A DNA stretch of 8,754 nt from Mesorhizobium sp. (GTDB taxonomy: Bacteria > Pseudomonadota > Alphaproteobacteria > Rhizobiales > Rhizobiaceae): the NCBI GenBank assembly GCA_030698645.1, contig JAUYMV010000164.1, positions 1 to 8,754 on the forward strand, written 5' to 3'. Positions 1 through 5,497 of the stretch are shown piece by piece (positions within the stretch are counted from its first letter, which is position 1; every line of letters begins with the position of its first letter). The notes beneath the pieces were generated by a model, which saw only the letters and a list, made by a program, of their open reading frames with translations, did not search any database and was not told where the DNA came from. A program made the position numbers and the translations under genes.

Positions 1-1
1 C

Positions 2-454
2 GTTCCCTATGTCGGGCCGGGCGGCTCTTCGGAACTGCATTCCTGGACGCCGGATGGCGGGCTGAAGATCGCTGGAATCCTGAGCTTCGCGCCGCAGCCG
101 GGATCCAACTGGGACGATCTCGATCCGTCGAAAATGGATCACATCATGGCCGCATTCGACAACGAGGCGGTCTATCGGGCAGCGCAGAAGGTGCTGGGCG
201 GCGCCATGAGCGATGTCGTCAGCGGACTGAGCGTGGGCACGGCGCCCGAAACGCTGCCGTCCGGCATTTTTCACGCGAGCGGCTGCGTGCCGCACAATTG
301 CGGTGGCGCCAACGCATTCATGGGCGTCGATCCGAAGGGCAGGAAGGTCTACTTCGCCCAGCAGACGGACGGTCCGAAACCGCAAATGTGGCCTGACGCC
401 AAGAACTGGCCAAAGGATTTGCGCGCGGCAATGAGTGCGGCTCTGGCGCGCTGA
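2..454 (+). CDS. Ivy-like (lysozyme-inhibitor-type) protein, 5' end missing
   Basis: The reading frame is open from the left edge to a TGA at 452-454, giving 150 visible residues, so the true start probably lies outside the window. An in-frame ATG at 134 has no Shine-Dalgarno sequence before it, and the translation upstream of it (VPYVGPGGSSELHSW...) looks protein-like, which favours a longer gene. The key feature is CVPHNCGG, encoded from 284, followed by a beta-strand-like stretch ending KVYFAQQ. Ivy-family periplasmic inhibitors of C-type lysozyme carry a C-K-P-H-D-C-G loop, closed by a disulfide, that plugs the lysozyme active site. Here Lys is replaced by Val and Asp by Asn, while both Cys, Pro, His and the following Gly are kept. 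The region before it (AVYRAAQKVLGG...SGLSVGTAPETLPSGIF) could match the helix and strand that precede the loop in Ivy. The export signal would be in the missing part. A related fold with another role is possible. The family call is by motif only. Confidence 0.55.
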   Translation, partial: VPYVGPGGSSELHSWTPDGGLKIAGILSFAPQPGSNWDDLDPSKMDHIMAAFDNEAVYRAAQKVLGGAMSDVVSGLSVGTAPETLPSGIFHASGCVPHNCGGANAFMGVDPKGRKVYFAQQTDGPKPQMWPDAKNWPKDLRAAMSAALAR

Positions 455-461
455 GTGTGCT

Positions 462-791
462 TCAGATTCGGCTGAACATCATCCATCGCCAGCCTGACGG
501 CGAGACACCCTGCCGGGGCCGGTGAATCACCATCCCACTGATGTAGCCCATCGGGATCGTTTCAAACATATCCTTCGGGCCCTGCAGCAGGAGTTCGGCG
601 ACAGGCTTGAATCCCGAATCCTGAAGTTCCATTCCCCGATTGGAGAAGCCGACATAACCCTCGGTGACACCTAGAAAATCATTGCCGCCCACCCACGACG
701 CGGCCGCGATCTCAACATGCGCGGTAATCGAGTGTCCCGGTTCCGCGTGGAACCCACTTCCGTTGGTGCAGTGGAAAGAAAACACCGTCAT
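462..791 (-). CDS. Hypothetical protein, probably low-oxygen regulated
   Basis: I do not recognise this 109-residue protein. The frame could be extended to a TTG at 809, but the ATG at 791 is much better: a strong AGGGAGG (798-804) lies six bases upstream of it. The protein starts MTVFSFHCTNG and is a mix of short hydrophobic and Gly-rich stretches (HAEPGHSITAHVEIAAASWVGG, then GYVGFSNRGMELQDSG). It ends in a basic, Trp-rich tail (GWRWMMFSRI). It has no signal peptide, no clear membrane segment and only one Cys, so it is probably soluble and cytoplasmic. Its stop lies seven bases from the stop of the convergent upstream gene. The FNR/FixK-type box at 843-856 is centred 58 bases upstream of the start codon. 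If transcription starts at about 808, the box sits at -41.5, the class II activation position, with a leader of about 17 bases. That the gene is real rests on the ribosome-binding site and the promoter geometry, not on homology. Confidence 0.6.
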   Translation of the reverse strand: MTVFSFHCTNGSGFHAEPGHSITAHVEIAAASWVGGNDFLGVTEGYVGFSNRGMELQDSGFKPVAELLLQGPKDMFETIPMGYISGMVIHRPRQGVSPSGWRWMMFSRI

Positions 792-797
792 TAAATG

Positions 798-804
798 CCT
801 CCCT
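798..804 (-). promoter_or_regulatory. Shine-Dalgarno sequence fixing the start at 791
   Basis: On the reverse strand the order is AGGGAGG, then CATTTA, then ATG. This near-perfect ribosome-binding site with six-base spacing decides for the ATG at 791 over the upstream in-frame TTG at 809, which overlaps the expected transcription start. Confidence 0.7.
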
Positions 805-842
805 AACAATGTTTAGAAGTAATGCCCGCTCGGTCCCAAGCA

Positions 843-856
843 TTGATCCATATCAA
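843..856 (-). promoter_or_regulatory. FNR/FixK-type binding site (anaerobox)
   Basis: The 14 bases TTGATCCATATCAA match the FNR/FixK/Anr consensus TTGAT-N4-ATCAA in all ten defined positions. In alphaproteobacteria such boxes are bound by FixK- or FnrN-type CRP/FNR regulators that activate genes in low oxygen. The centre at 849.5 is 58 bases before the reverse-strand start at 791. Class II activation at -41.5 would place the transcription start near 808, just upstream of the ribosome-binding site, with a weak -10-like ATTACTT at 817-823. The site is also about 128 bases upstream of the leuB start on the other strand, where an effect is possible but the distance is less usual. A 7-base inverted repeat, GCTCGGT (828-834) and ACCGAGC (856-862), encloses the box. 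Confidence 0.72.
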
Positions 857-977
857 CCGAGCCAACGCCTCGCGGCACGGCGACGATGCCGATGCGACGG
901 AGCCGGATGCGGAACTTGCGCGCCCGCCGCATCGCGGCTAGCAAGGCGCCGGTTCAAGACATCCAAGAGGCAAGTCC

Positions 978-2090
978 ATGGCAACGCGCAAGCTCCTCCT
1001 TCTTCCAGGCGACGGCATCGGCCCGGAGGCGATGACCGAGGTGCGCAAGCTGATCGCGATGATGAACGAAGAGCTCGGCGCCGGCTTCGAGACCGAGGAA
1101 GGCCTGGTCGGCGGCTCGGCCTATGACGCGCACGGACAGGCAATCTCCGACGCCGACATGGCCAAGGCGATGGCTGCCGACGCCGTGCTGTTCGGCGCCG
1201 TCGGCGGTCCGAAATGGGATGGCGTTCCCTATGAGGTGCGGCCCGAGGCCGGTCTGCTCCGCCTGCGCAAGGACATGGAGCTGTTCGCCAATCTGCGTCC
1301 GGCGATCTGCTACCCGGCGCTTGCCAATTCCTCGTCGCTCAAGCCCGAGGTCGTCGAGGGCCTCGACATCCTGATCGTGCGCGAGCTGACCGGCGGCGTC
1401 TATTTCGGCGAGCCGAAGCAGATCATCGACCTTGGCAACGGCCAGAAGCGCGGCATCGATACCCAAGTCTATGACACGTTCGAGATTGAGCGCATTTCGG
1501 GCGTCGCGTTCGAACTGGCGCGGACGCGGGGCAACAAGGTCTGCTCTATGGAAAAGCGCAACGTCATGAAGTCCGGCGTGCTGTGGAACGAGGTCGTGAC
1601 CGCGACGCACAAGGCGCGGTATCCGGATGTCGAACTGACGCACATGCTGGCCGACGCCGGCGGCATGCAGCTCGTGCGCTGGCCGAAACAGTTCGACGTC
1701 ATCGTGACCGACAATCTGTTCGGCGACATGCTGTCGGACATCGCCGCCATGCTGACCGGCTCGCTCGGCATGCTGCCGTCGGCCTCGCTCGGCGCTCCCG
1801 ATCCGAAGACCGGCAGCCGCAAGGCGCTCTACGAACCGGTGCACGGCTCGGCGCCCGACATTTCGGGCAAGGGGATCGCCAATCCGCTCGCCATGATCGC
1901 GTCTTTCGCCATGTGCCTGCGCTATTCGTTCAACATGATCGCCGAGGCCGACCGGCTCGAGGCGGCAATCGCAGCGGTGTTGGACGACGGCATCCGCACC
2001 GGCGACATCATGTCCGCCGGCATGACCGAGGTCGGGACCACGGGCATGGGTGACGCGGTGCTGGCGAAGTTCCGCGCGCTTTCGGCCTGA
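978..2090 (+). CDS. leuB: 3-isopropylmalate dehydrogenase
   Basis: This cytoplasmic enzyme oxidises and decarboxylates (2R,3S)-3-isopropylmalate to 2-oxoisocaproate using NAD+, the third specific step of leucine synthesis; the family needs Mg2+ or Mn2+. The 370 residues are full length. Visible family features: the N-terminal GDGIGPE (11-17); substrate-binding Arg97 and Arg107 in [16 protein letters not shown]; Arg135 and Tyr142 in [13 protein letters not shown]; Lys193 in MEKRN; metal-binding Asp225, Asp250 and Asp254, the last two within the dehydrogenase signature NLFGDMLSD...GSLG (246-264); and the NAD-binding [10 protein letters not shown] (286-295) with Asn302. The ATG at 978 follows AAGAGG eight bases upstream and gives the normal N-terminus. 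No leuC or leuD is present immediately upstream, so the gene probably has its own promoter in 792-977, though no convincing -35/-10 pair was found there. It ends six bases before the stop of the convergent membrane-protein gene. Confidence 0.98.
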   Translation: MATRKLLLLPGDGIGPEAMTEVRKLIAMMNEELGAGFETEEGLVGGSAYDAHGQAISDADMAKAMAADAVLFGAVGGPKWDGVPYEVRPEAGLLRLRKDMELFANLRPAICYPALANSSSLKPEVVEGLDILIVRELTGGVYFGEPKQIIDLGNGQKRGIDTQVYDTFEIERISGVAFELARTRGNKVCSMEKRNVMKSGVLWNEVVTATHKARYPDVELTHMLADAGGMQLVRWPKQFDVIVTDNLFGDMLSDIAAMLTGSLGMLPSASLGAPDPKTGSRKALYEPVHGSAPDISGKGIANPLAMIASFAMCLRYSFNMIAEADRLEAAIAAVLDDGIRTGDIMSAGMTEVGTTGMGDAVLAKFRALSA

Positions 2091-2096
2091 ACGCGG

Positions 2097-2555
2097 CTAG
2101 AGGAAGCCGATGAAGCGGCCGCAGATGAGCACGGCGGTCCACAGGACCAGCGATGCAATGGCTGCGAGTTTTGGTGCACGTTGCGACCGGGGCGATTGTA
2201 CGAAACGCTGGAAAGCCACAAGGTTCAGTCCCGCCAGGAGAATCAGCCCCATCTTGATCAGGAAGGCGGGCATTCCGGCATAGTGGCCCGCACGAACGGC
2301 AAACAGCGTGAGCCCGCTTGCCACCGCGAGGGCGAAGGCGATCAGCGCGACACGGCGCAGGGTGGCGAGGAAGGCCGGCTCAGGCAGGGCGCGGAAGGCA
2401 CCCAGCACGCGCAGATCCATCAGGGCGATCGACGTCCACAGGGCGCCGATCGCCGCGATGTGCAGCGCGTTCACCAGCGGATAGGCGATGAACGAGGCCT
2501 TCAGCGCCCGGATCGGGGCGAACTGCTCCAGCGCGGTGAGGAACTCCGCCAACAA
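2097..2555 (-). CDS. Four-helix inner-membrane protein (DUF6644-like)
   Basis: A 152-residue protein with four predicted transmembrane helices at about 22-46, 66-87, 96-116 and 129-150. The first carries a conserved-looking H32 in PLVNALHIAAIGALW, followed by DLRVLG; the loop between helices 2 and 3 holds H91 (RAGHYAGMPAF), followed by LIKMGLILLAGLN. From memory this resembles the DUF6644 family and, more loosely, the core of CopD-type copper/cytochrome membrane domains; I cannot confirm either by search. The start is one of two tandem TTG codons at 2555 and 2552. No in-frame ATG exists before residue 46, which is inside helix 1. The start lies four bases after the stop of the secreted-protein gene upstream, and its own ribosome-binding site is weak, so translation is probably coupled and the two genes form an operon. 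It likely works in the cytoplasmic membrane with that partner. Function unknown. Confidence 0.85.
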   Translation of the reverse strand: MLAEFLTALEQFAPIRALKASFIAYPLVNALHIAAIGALWTSIALMDLRVLGAFRALPEPAFLATLRRVALIAFALAVASGLTLFAVRAGHYAGMPAFLIKMGLILLAGLNLVAFQRFVQSPRSQRAPKLAAIASLVLWTAVLICGRFIGFL

Positions 2556-2559
2556 CCCG

Positions 2560-2943
2560 TCAGTTCGAAGGTACGCGGTTCGGGTAGACGTCGTAGGTCT
2601 GGCCGCCGACGGTGACCCGGACCGCCTTCATCAGCCGCTCGGTTGAATCGCGCGAGCGGTTGCCGATTACGGTCACCTCGTCGCCGACCTTGGCGGTGTC
2701 TTCCATGAAGCCGGCATTCGCCGTCGCGCGCGGGGTGGCGAGGTCGACGCGCCAGGTCTCGCCGTTCACCTCGACATCGAGCGTCGGGTGCGGGTTTCCG
2801 TAGAAGATGGCGGTGATGTTGCCGGTCAGCTCGAAGAAGCCGTCCTGCGTCCACGCCCAGCCATGGTGGGCCATCGCCGGCAGCGCGAAGGAAGCCGAGA
2901 GGGCGGCCGCCATCGCCAGCTTTCGTAGATTGCTTGCGATCAT
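2560..2943 (-). CDS. Secreted small protein (DUF6152-like), mature N-terminus His-His
   Basis: A 127-residue protein with a clear Sec signal peptide: basic start (SNLRKLA), hydrophobic core (MAAALSASFALP) and an A-M-A cleavage motif at 23-25, so the predicted mature protein starts H26-H27-G-W-A-W. The rest, about 100 residues, alternates short strands (FELTGNITAIF, TLDVEVNGETWRVDLATP, VGDEVTVIGNRS, AVRVTVGGQTYDVYP) in a pattern like a small bacterial OB-fold barrel. An NPHP motif at 50-53 adds another His. From memory it matches the DUF6152 family, often annotated only as a hypothetical protein. The ATG at 2943 is preceded by AAGGAG with good spacing. It is the first gene of a probable two-gene operon with the membrane protein at 2097-2555. 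The product should be periplasmic. The exposed terminal histidines suggest metal binding, which is inference. Confidence 0.88.
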   Translation of the reverse strand: MIASNLRKLAMAAALSASFALPAMAHHGWAWTQDGFFELTGNITAIFYGNPHPTLDVEVNGETWRVDLATPRATANAGFMEDTAKVGDEVTVIGNRSRDSTERLMKAVRVTVGGQTYDVYPNRVPSN

Positions 2944-2967
2944 CGGATATCTCCTTTGCTCAAGACA

Positions 2968-2995
2968 AACCTATGAGCGAGCAGAGCGAGGTCAA
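2968..2995 (-). promoter_or_regulatory. Candidate promoter of the secreted/membrane protein pair
   Basis: On the reverse strand TTGACC (2990-2995) is followed after 16 bases by TAGGTT (2968-2973). The -35 is a good sigma-70 match and the -10 is weak. The start codon at 2943 is about 18 bases downstream of the expected transcription start, leaving room for the AAGGAG ribosome-binding site. Found by eye only. Confidence 0.4.
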
Positions 2996-3046
2996 ATCAC
3001 ATCGAAATGATCGTCGCCGTTCAGGCCATGCGCGCCGTGCCGCCGA

Positions 3047-3075
3047 TTGACTCTTGGCCCGAACTCCGTCATTAG
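3047..3075 (+). promoter_or_regulatory. Candidate promoter of the 39-codon gene and possibly asd
   Basis: TTGACT (3047-3052) and CATTAG (3070-3075) are separated by 17 bases. The -35 is good and the -10 is weak. Transcription would begin near 3082, about 16 bases before the ATG of the small gene at 3098. The same transcript could continue through asd, with a leader of about 240 bases. Confidence 0.35.
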
Positions 3076-3097
3076 CCCGCCCGTAACGGAGCTTTCC

Positions 3098-3217
3098 ATG
3101 CGCGGCCTGATGCTCGCATTTCTGGCGATGGATTTGACCGGCTTTTCGGCCGGTTCGTCCGCGCGCGTCCGTACAACCAAAACCACGGCCAAAACCAAGA
3201 CCGTCAAAACGGTCTGA
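3098..3217 (+). CDS. Small 39-residue protein with Lys/Thr-rich tail
   Basis: ATG at 3098 is preceded by CGGAG with about seven-base spacing and by a possible promoter at 3047-3075. The first 19 residues (MRGLMLAFLAMDLTGFSAG) are mostly hydrophobic, like a short signal peptide or membrane anchor although Asp12 interrupts them. They are followed by SSARVRTTKTT and then repeated T-K units to the end (AKTKTVKTV). A cleavage after SSA would leave a basic, 17-residue peptide. I do not recognise it. It could be a small envelope protein, or a leader peptide for asd, which starts 104 bases after its stop. The stop codon lies at the edge of a perfect hairpin (3198-3215). Codon-level evidence is limited by the short length, so it may be a chance frame. 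Confidence 0.42.
   Translation: MRGLMLAFLAMDLTGFSAGSSARVRTTKTTAKTKTVKTV
3198..3215 (+). other. Perfect 7-base-pair hairpin at the end of the small gene
   Basis: AGACCGT-CAAA-ACGGTCT forms a perfect stem with a four-base loop, ending in the first base of the small gene's stop codon. No T tract follows on the forward strand, so it is not a classical intrinsic terminator. It could protect a 3' end or be part of a leader. Confidence 0.4.
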
Positions 3218-3243
3218 CCTCCCTCGGCCTGATCGCTCCTCCC

Positions 3244-3265
3244 GGGTCCGGCCCCGGGCGGACCC
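3244..3265 (+). other. GC-rich hairpin in the asd leader
   Basis: GGGTCCG (3244-3250) pairs perfectly with CGGACCC (3259-3265) across an eight-base loop, GCCCCGGG. It ends about 45 bases before the asd ribosome-binding site (AGGAGA, 3310-3315). It has no T tract. A competing fold, CCCGGG with CCCGGG, shares the same bases, so two alternative structures are possible. A regulatory role is speculative. Confidence 0.35.
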
Positions 3266-3321
3266 CGCGGAAGCCGGCGGGTGCTCATGCAAACGGGCGG
3301 AGGGCACAGGAGAACTTCACG

Positions 3322-4356
3322 ATGGGTTTCAAGGTTGCGGTAGTCGGCGCCACGGGCAATGTGGGCCGCGAGATGCTGAACATACTGGAAGAGCGCGGTT
3401 TTCCGGCCGATGAGGTCGTCGCGCTCGCGTCGCGGCGCAGCCAGGGCACGGAAGTGTCCTATGGCGACCGCACGCTGAAGGTGAAGACGCTCGACCAGTA
3501 CGATTTCTCCGATACCGACATCTGCCTGATGTCGGCCGGCGGCAACGTCTCCAAGGAATGGTCGCCGAAGATTGGCAAGCAGGGCTGCGTCGTGATCGAT
3601 AATTCGTCGGCCTGGCGCTACGATCAGGACGTGCCGCTGGTCGTGCCGGAGGTCAATCCGGACGCCATTTCGCTGTTTTCGCGCAAGAACATCATCGCCA
3701 ATCCGAACTGCTCGACGGCGCAGCTCGTCGTCGCGCTGAAGCCGCTGCATGACTTTGCCAGGATCAAGCGCGTGGTGGTCGCCACCTACCAGTCGGTGTC
3801 GGGCGCCGGCAAGGAGGGCATGGACGAGCTGTTCCAGCAGACCCGCGCCGTGTTCGTCGCCGACGGCGTCGAGGTCAAGAAGTTCACCAAGCGCATCGCC
3901 TTCAACGTCATCCCGCATATAGACGTCTTCATGGACGACGGCTCGACCAAGGAAGAGTGGAAGATGATGGTCGAGACCAAGAAGATACTCGACCCGAAGA
4001 TCAAGATGACGGCGACCTGCGTGCGTGTGCCGGTGTTCATCGGCCATTCGGAAGCGGTCAACATCGAGTTCGAGAACCCGATCACCGCCGACGAGGCGCG
4101 CGACATGCTGCGCGATGCGCCGGGTTGCCAGGTGATCGACAAGCGCGAGAACGGCGGCTACATCACGCCGCTCGAATCGGCCGGCGAGGACGCCACGTTC
4201 ATCAGCCGGATCCGCGAGGACTCGACGGTCGACAACGGGTTGTCGATGTGGATCGTCTCCGACAATCTGCGCAAGGGCGCGGCGTTGAACGCCATCCAGA
4301 TCGCCGAACTGCTGATCGAGCGGGGCCTGATCCAGCCCAAGCTCAAGGCGGCCTGA
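3322..4356 (+). CDS. asd: Aspartate-semialdehyde dehydrogenase
   Basis: This cytoplasmic enzyme reduces L-aspartyl-4-phosphate to L-aspartate-4-semialdehyde with NADPH, the branch point to lysine, diaminopimelate (cell wall), threonine, methionine and isoleucine. The 344 residues are full length for the family. Visible features: Rossmann-type GATGNVG (9-15); NSSAWR (94-99) with phosphate-binding Arg99; the catalytic Cys130 in NPNCST; QSVSGAGKEG (157-166); substrate-binding Arg235 in CVRVPV; and the general base His242 in GHSEAVN. The ATG at 3322 follows AGGAGA with seven-base spacing, and the protein begins directly with the KVAVVGATG strand, so the start is secure. It is on the same strand as leuB but separated from it by a reverse-strand pair, so it is not cotranscribed with leuB in a simple way. 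It ends convergent with the HAD gene across a hairpin-rich gap. Confidence 0.98.
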   Translation: MGFKVAVVGATGNVGREMLNILEERGFPADEVVALASRRSQGTEVSYGDRTLKVKTLDQYDFSDTDICLMSAGGNVSKEWSPKIGKQGCVVIDNSSAWRYDQDVPLVVPEVNPDAISLFSRKNIIANPNCSTAQLVVALKPLHDFARIKRVVVATYQSVSGAGKEGMDELFQQTRAVFVADGVEVKKFTKRIAFNVIPHIDVFMDDGSTKEEWKMMVETKKILDPKIKMTATCVRVPVFIGHSEAVNIEFENPITADEARDMLRDAPGCQVIDKRENGGYITPLESAGEDATFISRIREDSTVDNGLSMWIVSDNLRKGAALNAIQIAELLIERGLIQPKLKAA

Positions 4357-4376
4357 TCTCGCTCACGGGCCGTATC

Positions 4377-4550
4377 GCCGCCTGACGGCGGCTGGCCCTC
4401 CGCGGGCGCCGGGCGACCGGCGAGCCCGCAGTCGCGGGCCCGGCCTTTGGCCGGAGAGTCCTTCTCCCGAAGGGCGGGGCGGCACCAGCAGAACCTGCGC
4501 GGCCCCTCATCTGGCCACCACTTTCCTCTCCCGCAATAGCCGGGAGAGGA
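4377..4550. repeat. Cluster of intergenic palindromes, rhizobial repeat type
   Basis: The gap between the convergent asd and HAD genes holds four perfect hairpins: GCCGCC-TGAC-GGCGGC (4377-4392), GCCCGC-AGTC-GCGGGC (4424-4439), CCGGCC-TTT-GGCCGG (4440-4454), and a ten-pair stem TCCTCTCCCG / CGGGAGAGGA around CAATAGC (4524-4550). The last, together with CCTTCTCCCG (4461-4470) and CCCCTCATCTGGCC (4503-4516) before it, resembles short palindromic intergenic repeats I associate with rhizobial genomes (CCCCTCATC...GGCC...CCTTCTCCC). None is followed by a T tract, so Rho-independent termination is unlikely, but the structures could stabilise both 3' ends. Repeat status cannot be proved from one copy. 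Confidence 0.55.
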
Positions 4551-4563
4551 GTAGCGCTCCGCC

Positions 4564-5268
4564 CTAGCCGATCTCGTCGACCACCCTCGCCAGCTCCCCC
4601 AGATGCGCGATTTTGCGGAAACGGTCGTACCCTTCCGGCTCGTCCATATGCTCGATGACCCAGGTCAGGTCGTGCGGGACGAAGACGCCCCAACTGCCAG
4701 CCTCGATCGCCGGAACGATATCCGACTTCAGCGAATTGCCGACCATCATCGACTTCGCAGCACCGTCGCCGTAGCGCGCGAAGACGCGTTCATAGGTGGC
4801 GGTGGTCTTGTCGCTGACGATCTCGACGCCGTCGAACAGCTCGCCAAGGCCGGATGCGGCCAGCTTGCGCTCCTGGTCGAAGAGATCGCCCTTGGTGATC
4901 ATGATCAGGCGATAGCGGCCGACGAGCGACTCGATCGTCTCGCGGACGAACGGCAGGGTCTCGACGGGATGCTCCAGCATCTCGCGGCCGGCTTCTAGGA
5001 TCTTCTCGATGGTCTCGCCCGGAACGCGGCCTTCGGTGACCTGGATCGCGGTCTCGATCATCGAGAGCGTAAAACCCTTGATGCCGAAACCGTAGATCTT
5101 CAGCGTGCGGCGCTGGACGTCCAGGAGCCGGTCCGCGAGATGGTCCGGATCAGCGTAGTCCTTGAGCAGGCCAAGGAAACGGTTGCGCGTCAGCGTGTAG
5201 AACTGCTCGTTCTGCCACAACGTGTCGTCGGCGTCGAAACCGATGGCGGTCAGGGTTCTGTCGGTCAT
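4564..5268 (-). CDS. HAD-superfamily hydrolase (probable phosphatase)
   Basis: A 234-residue soluble protein of the haloacid dehalogenase superfamily, which mostly hydrolyses phosphate esters through an aspartyl-phosphate intermediate with Mg2+. All four motifs are visible: motif I FDADDTLW, with nucleophile Asp12 and acid/base Asp14; motif II T125 in MITKGD; motif III Lys154 in SDKT; motif IV VGNSLKSD (176-183), with metal-binding Asp183. The alpha-helical insert between motifs I and II (about 20-105) indicates a C1-type cap. The size and shape fit the broad COG1011/YjjG-like group; the substrate cannot be told. The variant motif IV GNS-x3-D, instead of the common GD-x3-D, is still compatible with activity. 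The ATG at 5268 follows CGGAG and is right for the DADDTL strand. The gene converges with asd, and the cyclic-di-GMP gene lies 229 bases upstream on the same strand, so cotranscription is possible but not shown. Confidence 0.92.
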   Translation of the reverse strand: MTDRTLTAIGFDADDTLWQNEQFYTLTRNRFLGLLKDYADPDHLADRLLDVQRRTLKIYGFGIKGFTLSMIETAIQVTEGRVPGETIEKILEAGREMLEHPVETLPFVRETIESLVGRYRLIMITKGDLFDQERKLAASGLGELFDGVEIVSDKTTATYERVFARYGDGAAKSMMVGNSLKSDIVPAIEAGSWGVFVPHDLTWVIEHMDEPEGYDRFRKIAHLGELARVVDEIG

Positions 5269-5497
5269 TGGATGCTCCGGGCGGAATTCTATCCCGACCG
5301 AAGGCGTCCCGAAAGGCTGGAGAAATTCGCTACGCGCTACTTTTGTTCCTGGATGGTGACAGCTACGTCGTCAATCGCCGACGGGCGCAGCTTGTCGGCC
5401 TCGACCTCGGGCGATCAGGCCCGCCGGGATACTGCAATGGTGGCCCTTGTGGCTGCCTTGGCCGCTATCCTTCCTGGTCAGCTTGATGCGTGACCTC

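Noticed and set aside
843..856. Reading the palindrome as a leuB operator
   Set aside because: The spacing fits the divergent small gene far better, and anaerobic control of leuB would be unusual, so this is kept only as a minor alternative.
809..1126. Forward and reverse Arg-rich frames across the leuB upstream region
   Set aside because: Both are extremely Arg/Pro/Ala-rich, overlap the real leuB start, and lack a ribosome-binding site.
954..1844. A 296-codon reverse-strand open frame antisense to leuB
   Set aside because: leuB is certain on the other strand. The antisense frame is rich in His, Arg, Ala and Gly as expected from mirrored high-GC codons, and has no domain or ribosome-binding site.
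2501..2854. Reverse-strand frame overlapping the secreted-protein gene in another register
   Set aside because: Arg-rich translation without signal peptide or domain; the secreted-protein frame has a perfect signal peptide and ribosome-binding site.
3137..3154. Hairpin ACCGGC-TTTTCG-GCCGGT within the small 39-codon gene
   Set aside because: Only a six-pair stem in GC-rich DNA with no T tract after it; not distinguishable from chance.
2992..4047. A 351-codon reverse-strand open frame antisense to asd
   Set aside because: Same artefact: composition is dominated by Arg, His, Asp and Leu, it covers the catalytic core of asd in antisense, and it shows no family motif.
5268..5493. Forward frames in the gap between the HAD gene and the cyclic-di-GMP gene, one ending in a hydrophobic stretch (MVALVAALAAILPG)
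   Set aside because: No ribosome-binding site, overlap with the HAD start, and no recognisable domain. A short reverse-strand protein-like stretch there (SPEVEADKLRPSAIDD) has no start codon, so at most it is a gene remnant; I could not support calling one.
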